From positions 1 through 10,127 of the forward strand of contig JBJEPV010000100.1 of NCBI GenBank assembly GCA_051881415.1: 10,127 nucleotides of DNA, read 5' to 3'. The position numbers were made by a program, and so were the translations under genes. The stretch comes from Fimenecus sp051881415 (lineage in GTDB: Bacteria; Bacillota; Clostridia; Oscillospirales; Acutalibacteraceae). Each line of letters opens with the position of its first letter. Position 1 is the stretch's first letter. Below the pieces are notes generated by a model that worked only from the letters and a program-made list of their open reading frames with translations, was not told the origin of the DNA and did no database searches. Of this stretch, positions 4,505-10,127 are shown one piece after another.

Positions 4505-5354
4505 TTTATCGGACTTAAACACCATCCGCGCGGTGCTGTCGCGCCACGGATTTTCCTTTTCCAAAGCGCTTGGGCAAAACTTTTTGATTGACAGCACCGT
4601 CTGCCCGCGTATGGCAGAGGCGGCCGTACTCTCGCCCGAGGACGGCGTGCTCGAAATCGGGCCGGGCATCGGCGTTTTGACCGCGCAGTTGGGGCTTCGC
4701 GCCAAAAAGGTCGTTGCCGTAGAACTCGACAAACGGCTGTTGCCCGTCCTTTCGGAAACGCTCGGCGAATTTGACAATATTGAAGTGGTCAACGGCGATG
4801 TGCTGAAACTCGATTTGGCAAGTCTCTTGCAGGAAAAATTTGCCGATTGCAAGCGCGTGTCGGTTTGCGCGAATTTGCCGTATTATATCACTTCGCCTGT
4901 GATTATGCGGCTGTTGGAGGAACGCCTGCCGCTGTCGCAAATCGTTGTGATGGTGCAAAAAGAGGCGGCAGAACGCCTTTGCGCCGCCGTCGGCACACGC
5001 GAGGCGGGTGCGGTGACGGTTGCCGTGCAGTATTACGCCGAAGCCGAGAAGTTGTTTTCGGTGGGCAGAAATTGCTTTGTTCCAAGCCCGAATGTGGACA
5101 GCGCCGTGATGCGCCTTGCGGTGCGTGAACAACCCGAATTTTCGGTAAAAGACGAAAAGTTCTTTTTCAAAATGGTGAAAGCCGCGTTTGCCCAGCGCCG
5201 CAAAACCGCGCAAAACGGCATTTCGGCAGGGTTAGGACTTCCGAAAGAACAGGTGGCAGAAGCGTTGGAAACCATCGGCTTGCCAAAAGACATTCGCGCC
5301 GAAAAAATGACCATGGCAGACCTGTCATCGCTTGCTGATAGGTTGTGCGAGTAA
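4494..5354 (+). CDS. rsmA: 16S rRNA (A1518/A1519-N6,N6) dimethyltransferase RsmA/KsgA
   Basis: RsmA dimethylates two adjacent adenosines in the 3'-terminal helix of 16S rRNA during late 30S assembly; its loss gives kasugamycin resistance. At 286 residues it has the usual family length. It shows the family opening SKALGQNFLID (23-33), SAM motif I EIGPGIGVLT (54-63), VELD (76-79), GDVL (101-104), the catalytic NLPYY (127-131) that flips the adenine, and FVPSPNVDSAV (195-205). The C-terminal helical domain contains FAQRRKT. The ATG lies inside the last codons of the aminotransferase gene, and no strong ribosome binding site precedes it, so translation is probably coupled. In many Firmicutes rsmA follows rnmV; that neighbour is absent here. 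Confidence 0.97.
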   Translation: MKYNLSDLNTIRAVLSRHGFSFSKALGQNFLIDSTVCPRMAEAAVLSPEDGVLEIGPGIGVLTAQLGLRAKKVVAVELDKRLLPVLSETLGEFDNIEVVNGDVLKLDLASLLQEKFADCKRVSVCANLPYYITSPVIMRLLEERLPLSQIVVMVQKEAAERLCAAVGTREAGAVTVAVQYYAEAEKLFSVGRNCFVPSPNVDSAVMRLAVREQPEFSVKDEKFFFKMVKAAFAQRRKTAQNGISAGLGLPKEQVAEALETIGLPKDIRAEKMTMADLSSLADRLCE

Positions 5355-5359
5355 ACAAA

Positions 5360-5390
5360 CCGTAAAAAGGGGACAGTCCCCTTTTTACGG
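5360..5390. repeat. REP-like palindrome/bidirectional terminator after rsmA
   Basis: A 14-bp perfect stem (outer arms CCGTAAAAAGGGG and CCCCTTTTTACGG, plus an A-T pair) closes on a 3-nt CAG loop. The core GGGGACAGTCCCC flanked by A5 and T5 is symmetrical, so it can act as a terminator on either strand. Similar A-tract/GGGGACwGTCCCC/T-tract palindromes are, as far as I recall, dispersed in many Clostridia and other genomes. It sits 6 nt after the rsmA stop and 25 nt before the next ATG. Confidence 0.75.
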
Positions 5391-5414
5391 GCATAGGATA
5401 AAGGAGCGTTAAAA

Positions 5415-5672
5415 ATGTATTCTTATAGAACCCGCGGGACTTGCTCCCAACAAATTGATGTGGAATTGGACGGAGATGTGATAAAATCCGTGCGCTTTTA
5501 CGGCGGCTGTAACGGCAACTTGCAGGGGATTTCCGCCATCGTGGTCGGCAAGACCGTCGATGAGGTCGCAAAAGCGTTTGAGGGTATTCGGTGCGGGATG
5601 CGCCCGACCTCTTGCCCCGACCAGCTTGTCAAAGCCCTGCGTGCCGCACAACAGGCGCAGGCACAGGCGTAA
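5415..5672 (+). CDS. TSCPD-domain four-cysteine protein (TIGR03905 type)
   Basis: An 85-residue stand-alone TSCPD protein. The name-giving motif PTSCPDQL is at 64-71, and the four conserved cysteines are C10 (GTCSQQ), C32 (GGCNGNLQGI), C60 (IRCGMRP) and C67, suggesting a metal site. The same domain occurs at the C terminus of class II (B12-dependent) ribonucleotide reductases, where it is thought to bind zinc, but the role of the short free-standing form is not established. AAGGAG at 5401-5406 places the ATG 8 nt downstream. The Gln/Ala tail (AAQQAQAQA) is probably disordered. It is bounded by the palindrome upstream and its own terminator downstream, so it may be a single-gene unit; read-through from rsmA is possible. 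Confidence 0.9.
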   Translation: MYSYRTRGTCSQQIDVELDGDVIKSVRFYGGCNGNLQGISAIVVGKTVDEVAKAFEGIRCGMRPTSCPDQLVKALRAAQQAQAQA

Positions 5673-5708
5673 TGCAAAAAGGCGGCTGTGCCGTATCTCG
5701 GAAAATCT

Positions 5709-5749
5709 AACGCCCGTGCAAAGTTTTACACAATGCACGGGCGTTTTGC
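5709..5749 (+). terminator. Terminator after the TSCPD gene
   Basis: A perfect 12-bp stem (AACGCCCGTGCA with TGCACGGGCGTT) and a 13-nt loop are followed by a short T-rich run. The stem is strong and the T-tract modest. It lies 36 nt after the stop codon. Confidence 0.75.
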
Positions 5750-5777
5750 TGTTCCGAATGATTACTGTTACCCTACC

Positions 5778-5806
5778 TTGCAAATCCCGTCGAAATATGG
5801 TATGAT
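5778..5806 (+). promoter_or_regulatory. Promoter for the mltG-like gene (extended -10)
   Basis: TTGCAA (5778-5783), a 17-nt spacer and TATGAT (5801-5806), with TG one base before the -10, make a good vegetative promoter. AGGAG at 5842-5846 and the ATG at 5853 follow at suitable distances. Confidence 0.75.
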
Positions 5807-5852
5807 TACACCCGTACGAAACAGGATATGCATTTTGATATAGGAGAAACCG

Positions 5853-6740
5853 ATGAAGCAACGACTGATAGCGGCAGGCTTACTTTTGGTGATGCTGTTT
5901 TCTCTTGCCGCGTGCGGCGGCAACACCGCTGAAGAGGAAACCGACAGCGCTGTATACGGCGGCACCACGCGCCCTGCGGGCGGGGTATATGCCGACGGCA
6001 CAAACGCGCCTACAACCGAGCCTGTGGCAAAATCCGATTTGATTACCGTAACCGTGCCCGAGGGCTATACGCTTCTGCGGCTTTCGTGGCTGTTGGAGGA
6101 AAAAGGCATTTGCACGAGTGCCGCATTCGTCGAAGCGGCGCAAAACTATGACCTGTCACAGAACGCACTGCTTGCCGATGTGCAAAAGGCGGAAAATGTC
6201 TGTTTCCCGTTAGAGGGCTATTTGTTCCCCGCAACCTATGAATTTAAAAAGGGTACAGACCCCAAAACGGTGCTTGACAAAATGGTCGCAACCGCCGCTT
6301 CCCGCTTTACGCAGGAAATGCGCGATAAGGCAAAGGCGATGGGCTACTCTTGGCACGAGGTTTTGACGGTTGCGTCGATTATCGAAAAAGAAGCCTACAC
6401 CGCCGAACAGCGCACGCTGATTGCCTCGGTGCTTTACAACCGCTTAAAGGCGGGTATGCAGTTGCAATGCGATGTTACCAAGAAATACTGCACGGGTGTC
6501 ATTCAAGAGTATTACCCTGACAAAATCGACCATTACAAATACTATTATAATACCTACCGTTGCAAGGGGTTGCCCGCAGGGCCGATTTGCAACCCCGGTA
6601 TGGCTTCGGTAAACGCGGCGTTAAACCCCGACCAAACCGATTATTTGTATTTTGTCATTTCGACAGAGCCGCCGTATGATTCGCGTTTCGCGGCGACATA
6701 TGAAGAGCATCAAAAAAATTGCAAAGAAATGGGCTATTAA
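5853..6740 (+). CDS. mltG: MltG/YceG-like endolytic transglycosylase, lipoprotein form
   Basis: MltG cleaves nascent peptidoglycan strands at the outer face of the membrane and is thought to end glycan-chain growth. The 295-residue protein carries ITVTVPEGYTLLRLSWLLEEKGI (64-86, the LysM-like start of the YceG domain), LEGYLFPATYEF (120-131), VASIIEKEA (173-181) with the probable catalytic E178 (equivalent to E218 of E. coli), VLYNRLKAGMQLQCD (193-207) and YNTYRCKGLPAGPICNPG (232-249). Instead of the usual N-terminal transmembrane helix it has a lipoprotein signal peptide with lipobox LAAC and lipidation at C21. A Thr/Gly/Ala-rich linker to about residue 60 follows. The usual C-terminal G-x-H-x-F signature is replaced by YDSRF before ATYEEHQKN. 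Extra cysteines (206, 213, 237, 246) stand out. It is monocistronic, with its own promoter and terminator. Confidence 0.88.
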   Translation: MKQRLIAAGLLLVMLFSLAACGGNTAEEETDSAVYGGTTRPAGGVYADGTNAPTTEPVAKSDLITVTVPEGYTLLRLSWLLEEKGICTSAAFVEAAQNYDLSQNALLADVQKAENVCFPLEGYLFPATYEFKKGTDPKTVLDKMVATAASRFTQEMRDKAKAMGYSWHEVLTVASIIEKEAYTAEQRTLIASVLYNRLKAGMQLQCDVTKKYCTGVIQEYYPDKIDHYKYYYNTYRCKGLPAGPICNPGMASVNAALNPDQTDYLYFVISTEPPYDSRFAATYEEHQKNCKEMGY

Positions 6741-6763
6741 GCCGAACGGATTCCGGTATTGCC

Positions 6764-6804
6764 GCCGCAACCGCGTGTTGACAACTGCGGTTGCGGCATT
6801 TTTT
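6764..6804 (+). terminator. Terminator after mltG
   Basis: A perfect 11-bp GC-rich stem (GCCGCAACCGC with GCGGTTGCGGC), a 12-nt loop and a six-T run at 6799-6804 lie 23 nt after the mltG stop codon. Confidence 0.9.
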
Positions 6805-6825
6805 ACACTTGCAACCGAAATTCCC

Positions 6826-6854
6826 TTGCAAACCGTCCGAAAATCTCGTATAAT
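6826..6854 (+). promoter_or_regulatory. Promoter for the XRE regulator
   Basis: TTGCAA (6826-6831), an exact 17-nt spacer and a perfect TATAAT (6849-6854) form the strongest consensus promoter in the window. GAGGTGA at 6871-6877 and the TTG start at 6883 follow. Confidence 0.85.
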
Positions 6855-6882
6855 CAAGGTAATACAAAAAGAGGTGATTTGT

Positions 6883-7518
6883 TTGAATATTGAAATCGCA
6901 AACCGCTTGGTAGAACTTCGGAAATCCCACGGCTATTCGCAAGAGGCGCTTGCCGCCAAACTCGGCATCAGCCGCCAAGCCATTTCCAAATGGGAGCGCG
7001 CAGAAGCCTCGCCCGATACGGATAATTTAATGGCGCTCGCCGAACTGTACGGCACAACGCTCGACGCACTTGTCAATACCGAAAATGACCAGTACATTTT
7101 AGGGGATGCCTCGTCTAACGATGCAGAATCGGCGCAAGAGGAGCCCGCGCCCAAAAAACTGCCGAAAACCGAATTGCAGAAAAAAGGCATAAAGCTTTTA
7201 AAATTTCCCTTCCCGCTATTTGTGGTGCTTGTATTCGTGGTGCTCGGCTTTGCTTTGCATGTTTGGCACCCCGCATGGCTTTTGTTTTTGCTGATTCCGA
7301 TTTATTACCATTTTGCAGGCGCGCTCACCGTGCGCAAAAAGAAGGCAAGACTGCTCGCTATGCCTGTTCCCGAAGTCATTGTGCTTCTGTATTTAATTTG
7401 CGGATTTTTCTTTTACCTTTGGAGTACGGCTTGGGTACTGTTTTTGGCCATTCCGCTGTATTATTGGCTGGTGGGGTGCTTCTATAAAGAAAAAACGCCG
7501 CCGGAAAACGAACTGTAA
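6883..7518 (+). CDS. XRE-family regulator with duplicated two-helix membrane module
   Basis: A 211-residue protein with an N-terminal HTH_3 (Cro/CI) domain at about 5-62: RLVELRKSHGYSQEALAAKL, then recognition-helix residues GISRQAISKWERAEASPDTDNL. A charged, proline-containing linker (about 68-104) leads to a membrane region with about four hydrophobic helices. This region is a tandem duplication with a 52-residue period: residues 109-148 and 161-200 align, sharing W128/W180, AW at 131/183 and IPxYY at 138/190. The start is TTG 6883, 5 nt after GAGGTGA; upstream reading in frame runs back through the promoter and terminator and was rejected. The protein is probably held at the inner membrane while binding DNA, so it may sense a membrane or small-molecule signal. 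It is monocistronic between two terminators; the target genes are unknown. Confidence 0.88.
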   Translation: MNIEIANRLVELRKSHGYSQEALAAKLGISRQAISKWERAEASPDTDNLMALAELYGTTLDALVNTENDQYILGDASSNDAESAQEEPAPKKLPKTELQKKGIKLLKFPFPLFVVLVFVVLGFALHVWHPAWLLFLLIPIYYHFAGALTVRKKKARLLAMPVPEVIVLLYLICGFFFYLWSTAWVLFLAIPLYYWLVGCFYKEKTPPENEL

Positions 7519-7534
7519 ACGCATCTGTATAAAA

Positions 7535-7578
7535 AACGGGCTGTTCTTGATTGGCAAGGATGGCCCGTTCATTTTTTT
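7535..7578 (+). terminator. Terminator after the XRE regulator
   Basis: A 15-bp stem including three G-T wobbles (AACGGGCTGTTCTTG with CAAGGATGGCCCGTT), a 5-nt loop and a seven-T run at 7572-7578 lie 16 nt after the stop codon. Confidence 0.88.
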
Positions 7579-7628
7579 GTCTGCTTTTGTGTTTTTTTGG
7601 CAAGATAATATAGCATTCTGTTGCCGGT

Positions 7629-7639
7629 TGTGCTACAAT
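7629..7639 (+). promoter_or_regulatory. Extended -10 promoter for the flavodiiron gene
   Basis: TGTGCTACAAT contains TG-n-TACAAT and lies 33 nt before the ATG at 7673. The expected -35 position (TAGCAT) is poor, so the extended -10 may carry the promoter or an activator may help. The same 11-mer forms the promoter at 3274-3284. Confidence 0.5.
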
Positions 7640-7672
7640 ACCTTTTAACGATGAAAAAACGGAGGAATAACC

Positions 7673-8869
7673 ATGTATTGTGTCAGGAAAATTACGGAGG
7701 ATATCTATTCTGTCGGCGGCAGTGACCGCAGACTTTCTCTGTTTGAAAATATGTATCCCATTCCGAACGGTGTGACCTATAACGCCTATTTTATAGACGA
7801 TGAAAAAACCGCCGTGGTGGATACCGTGGACAAGGCTGTGGGCGATTTGTTCTTTGAAAATGTCGAGCATCTGCTCGGCGGCAAATCGCTCGATTATGTG
7901 GTGGTCAACCATATGGAGCCCGACCATTGCGCCACCTTGGGCGCGCTGTGTGAAAAGCACCCGGAAACCAAAATCATTTGCAGTGCGAAAGCCGCGGGAT
8001 TGATTGCACAATTCTTTGAGACGGATTTGCAGGACAGAATCGAACAGAAAAAAGAGGGCGAAACACTCGAACTTGGGAAACACGCCTTGACCTTTTATGC
8101 CGCGCCGATGGTGCATTGGCCCGAGGTCACCGTGGCATATGAGGCAACGAGTGGGATTTTGTTTTCTGCCGACGCGTTCGGTACCTTCGGCGCAACCGAC
8201 GGTTGCCTGTTTGCAGACGAAGCCGACTTCGGCGAAGCGGAATATGCAGAAGCACGCCGCTACTACGCGAATATCGTCGGCAAATACGGCGCGCAGACCA
8301 CAGCATTGCTCAAAAAAGCGGCAGGCTTGGACATAAAAATGCTCTGCCCCTTGCACGGCCCGGTTTGGCGCAAGGATTTCGGGAAATTTATTGAAAAATA
8401 TCAGCTTTGGGGCGCTTATGCCCCTGAGGAACAGGGTGTTTTAATCGCATACGGCTCCATTTACGGCGGCACGCAAAACGCGGCGGAGATTTTAGCGGCA
8501 AAATTGGCAGAAAAAGGCGTCAAAGTCAAACTGTATGATGTTGCCGTGACGCACCCGTCTTATCTCGTTGCCGAGGCGTTCCGTTTCAGCCATATTGTGT
8601 TCGCCTCGTCCACCTACAACAACGGCATTTTCACGCCGATGGAAACCTTGCTGTTGGACTTAAAGGCGCATATGCTCAAAAACCGCACGGTCGCGCTTGT
8701 GCAAAACGGCTCGTGGGCGCCGCAAAGCGGCAAGCTGATGCGCGAAATTTTGGACGGTATGCAGAACATCACCGTGCTGGAGGAAACCGTCAACCTGCGC
8801 TCGACCGTCAAGGAAAATAATTTGGCGGAAATCGACGCACTGTGTGACGCGCTGTGCGCCACGCTGTAA
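7673..8869 (+). CDS. fprA: Flavodiiron protein (FprA-type O2/NO reductase)
   Basis: A 398-residue A-type flavodiiron protein that reduces O2 to water, or NO to N2O, in the cytoplasm of anaerobes. The N-terminal metallo-beta-lactamase-like domain carries the diiron ligands: H80-x-E82-x-D84-H85 in NHMEPDHCATL, H148 in VHWPE, D167 in SADAFGTFG and H228 in LCPLHGPVW. The C-terminal flavodoxin domain starts near residue 255, with the FMN phosphate loop YGSIYGGTQNAAE (260-272) and SSTYNNGIFTPME further on. There is no fused rubredoxin or flavin reductase domain, so electrons must come from a separate partner such as rubredoxin, not seen in this window. GGAGG at 7661-7665 places the ATG. A strong terminator lies upstream and no terminator separates it from the peptidase gene 27 nt downstream, so the two are probably co-transcribed. 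Confidence 0.96.
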   Translation: MYCVRKITEDIYSVGGSDRRLSLFENMYPIPNGVTYNAYFIDDEKTAVVDTVDKAVGDLFFENVEHLLGGKSLDYVVVNHMEPDHCATLGALCEKHPETKIICSAKAAGLIAQFFETDLQDRIEQKKEGETLELGKHALTFYAAPMVHWPEVTVAYEATSGILFSADAFGTFGATDGCLFADEADFGEAEYAEARRYYANIVGKYGAQTTALLKKAAGLDIKMLCPLHGPVWRKDFGKFIEKYQLWGAYAPEEQGVLIAYGSIYGGTQNAAEILAAKLAEKGVKVKLYDVAVTHPSYLVAEAFRFSHIVFASSTYNNGIFTPMETLLLDLKAHMLKNRTVALVQNGSWAPQSGKLMREILDGMQNITVLEETVNLRSTVKENNLAEIDALCDALCATL

Positions 8870-8896
8870 GCGCAGAAAAATTGAGGAAGTTTAGCA

Positions 8897-9991
8897 ATGG
8901 AATTCTTGCGGCAAAAATTAAATAAAATCCCGAAAAAAGGCCGGATTGCGATTGCGGTCAGCTTGGCGGTTGTCGTTATCTGCACCGTTTTAACTGTTGT
9001 TTTTATGCGGCAAAAACAAAATCAGGCGGCGCTCGTCGCTGAAATTCCGACCGAAACGGTTACCCAATCCACTTCGGAAAGCACGACGGAAGAAACCACA
9101 ACCGTGCCCGAATCCACTTCGGAAACGACCACAAAAGCACCGAAAAAGCCTGTCGGTACGACTGCGCCCGTCGAGCGTGAGGAGCCGGCGCTCCCTGCAA
9201 AAATCGAAAAGCCGAAACCGCCCGTTGTGCCGAAAAAACTGTTAAATGTGCCGTTTATTGACCAGCGCCAAAAATACCCAACAGGGTGTGAGAGCGTCGC
9301 GGCGGTGATGGCAATGCAGTATTACGGCATCTCGATTACGCCCGAACAGTTTATTGACAAGTATCTTGACAAGGGCGTCACACCCTACCGCGATGCAAAC
9401 GGAGATTTGTTCGGCGACGACCCGCGCAAGGTGTTTTTGGGGAATCCGTACAGCGAAAAAGGCTGGGGCTGTTGGGCACCGGTGATTGTCAACGGCGTCA
9501 ACAAATGTATTGACCAAAAGAAGTTTGCCGTGCACGCCGTATACGGCAAATCCTTAGACGAGCTTTGTAAAACCTATATTGACAACGATATTCCCGTGCT
9601 CATTTGGGCGACGCAAAATATGGCGCCTGCCGAAAACGGCAAAACTTGGTACATAACAGGTACAGCGGAAACCTTTACCTGGATTCGCCCGATGCATTGC
9701 TTACTGCTCGTGGGCTATGACAACGACGGATATTATTTCAACGATGCATTGCAGGCGAAAAATTTCCGCTATGAAAAAGCGGAGGTTTGCGCCGCATACA
9801 ATGCGCTCCACTGCCAGGCGGTGGTTATTGCACCGAAGCCGCCCGAGGAGACTGCAACGGAAGACCGCACCACCGACGCTGCACCCGAAAACAGTACCGG
9901 TGGCGAGCAGACCGAAATTTCCGAGGAACAAAGTACCGACACTACCGTTACCGTGCCGAGCACTGTGCCGCAAAATGTGTCTAATGCGTGA
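8897..9991 (+). CDS. Membrane-anchored C39-like cysteine peptidase with Thr/Ser/Glu-rich flanks
   Basis: A 364-residue protein. A basic N terminus precedes one transmembrane segment (about 16-37, IAIAVSLAVVVICTVLTVVF), which probably anchors the rest outside the cell. A low-complexity Thr/Ser/Glu region (about 50-90) and a Pro/Lys stretch (91-114) act as a spacer. The Peptidase_C39_2-like domain begins LLNVPFIDQ with likely oxyanion Q123, then YPTGCESVAAVMAMQYYG with nucleophile C131. H267 in RPMHCLLLVGYD and D283 in YYFNDAL complete the triad. A second acidic Thr/Ser tail (about 317-364) ends the protein. The classical C39 role, cleaving double-glycine leaders, needs a fused ABC transporter, absent here; the substrate is unknown. 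The gene has GAGG at 8883-8886. It contains additional cysteines (192, 204, 224, 268, 298, 306), odd for an exported protein. Confidence 0.88.
   Translation: MEFLRQKLNKIPKKGRIAIAVSLAVVVICTVLTVVFMRQKQNQAALVAEIPTETVTQSTSESTTEETTTVPESTSETTTKAPKKPVGTTAPVEREEPALPAKIEKPKPPVVPKKLLNVPFIDQRQKYPTGCESVAAVMAMQYYGISITPEQFIDKYLDKGVTPYRDANGDLFGDDPRKVFLGNPYSEKGWGCWAPVIVNGVNKCIDQKKFAVHAVYGKSLDELCKTYIDNDIPVLIWATQNMAPAENGKTWYITGTAETFTWIRPMHCLLLVGYDNDGYYFNDALQAKNFRYEKAEVCAAYNALHCQAVVIAPKPPEETATEDRTTDAAPENSTGGEQTEISEEQSTDTTVTVPSTVPQNVSNA
9066..9125 (+). repeat. 45-nt spaced direct repeat in the peptidase linker
   Basis: AATCCACTTCGGAAA occurs at 9066-9080 and again at 9111-9125, exactly 45 nt (15 codons) apart. 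Both encode Ser-Thr-Ser-Glu-type residues in the low-complexity spacer, which points to growth of the linker by in-frame duplication. Confidence 0.7.
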
Positions 9992-10000
9992 AATGGGGAT

Positions 10001-10127
10001 TTGTAGGGGTAATTAACGGAACGGGCATTGCGCACCCGTTTGTAGGGGCGGGTTTCCACACCCGCCCGTAAATTTTTATGGCGTCTGGCGGAACGACACT
10101 AAGGTCGTTCCCTACGGTTGTAGGGGC
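10001..10127. repeat. Mosaic of palindromes with TTGTAGGGG headers
   Basis: TTGTAGGGG occurs three times, at 10001-10009, 10040-10048 and 10118-10126 (39 and 78 nt apart). Between the copies lie different hairpins: ACGGG/CCCGT (10021-10039, imperfect), GGGCGGGT/ACCCGCCC with a 6-nt loop (10046-10067), GGAACGAC/GTCGTTCC with a 6-nt loop (10090-10111), and CCTAC/GTAGG (about 10111-10124). This resembles clustered REP/BIME-type intergenic elements; it is cut by the window end. No coding sequence is seen here. The first hairpins may help end the peptidase transcript, though none has a proper T-tract. Confidence 0.75.

Noticed and set aside
4025..4852. 275-codon minus-strand frame across the aminotransferase-rsmA junction
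   Set aside because: It overlaps two genes with intact catalytic motifs and shows no protein-family features.
4515..5213. 232-codon minus-strand frame inside rsmA
   Set aside because: It is the shadow of rsmA; its His/Arg/Phe-rich composition is typical of antisense translation.
6652..6882. 77-residue N-terminal extension of the XRE regulator
   Set aside because: It runs through the end of mltG, a terminator and a consensus promoter; the HTH starts normally after TTG 6883.
7376..8356. 326-codon open frame on the minus strand opposite fprA
   Set aside because: It is antisense to a clearly conserved flavodiiron protein with all metal ligands. It has no ribosome binding site or recognisable motif, and is an open shadow frame caused by codon bias.
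8897..9991. Bacteriocin-processing C39 transporter
   Set aside because: There is no ABC transporter membrane or ATPase domain, and no double-glycine leader peptide gene was seen nearby.
10001..10127. CRISPR array
   Set aside because: The repeated unit is only 9 nt, spacing is irregular (39 and 78 nt), and the intervening segments are palindromic and not unique spacers; no cas genes are near.

Overview
The window looks like chromosomal sequence from an anaerobic Gram-positive bacterium of the class Clostridia, probably a gut member of the Oscillospirales/Ruminococcaceae. This is inferred from several things: the mazG-hup-rqcP (yabO) gene order, strong GGAGG/GAGGTG ribosome binding sites with occasional TTG starts, a flavodiiron protein, a four-cysteine TSCPD protein, and the style of the intergenic repeats. 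Most of it is ordinary housekeeping DNA of mid-range GC. The exception is an AT-rich islet at about 1400-2340 (a hand count gives roughly 37% GC over 1441-2160) and repeat-rich intergenic DNA at the right edge.

Layout, left to right. (1) 1-1399: the end of mazG (nucleotide pyrophosphatase), then hup (HU nucleoid protein), a perfect hairpin terminator, and rqcP/yabO (S4-domain ribosome quality-control factor). (2) 1400-2340: the islet, with a possible 10-codon remnant ORF, a promoter with an operator-like inverted repeat, a 22-residue cationic amphipathic peptide, a 151-residue protein I do not recognise, and a small ribbon-helix-helix (Arc-like) DNA-binding protein. (3) 2347-3196: a terminator shared by converging genes and a minus-strand RlmA/TlrB-type 23S rRNA guanine N1-methyltransferase. 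(4) 3197-5354: a compact divergent promoter region, then a class I/II PLP aminotransferase whose end overlaps rsmA (ksgA). (5) 5360-5672: a REP-like palindrome and a TSCPD four-Cys protein. (6) 5709-7578: three terminator-bounded single-gene units, including a lipoprotein version of the MltG transglycosylase and an XRE regulator carrying a duplicated two-helix membrane module. (7) 7629-9991: a flavodiiron oxygen/NO reductase (FprA type), closely followed by a membrane-anchored C39-like cysteine peptidase with Thr/Ser/Glu-rich flanks. (8) 9992-10127: a mosaic of palindromes, each preceded by TTGTAGGGG.

The genes do not form one pathway. The recurring themes are translation and ribosome modification (RqcP, RlmA, RsmA), nucleotide-pool cleaning and nucleoid structure (MazG, HU), envelope remodelling (MltG, C39 peptidase) and oxygen defence (FprA). 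The best candidates for something undescribed are the AT-rich islet (peptide, unknown protein and RHH regulator), the membrane-tethered XRE regulator and the palindromic repeat array. None can be proven novel from sequence alone.
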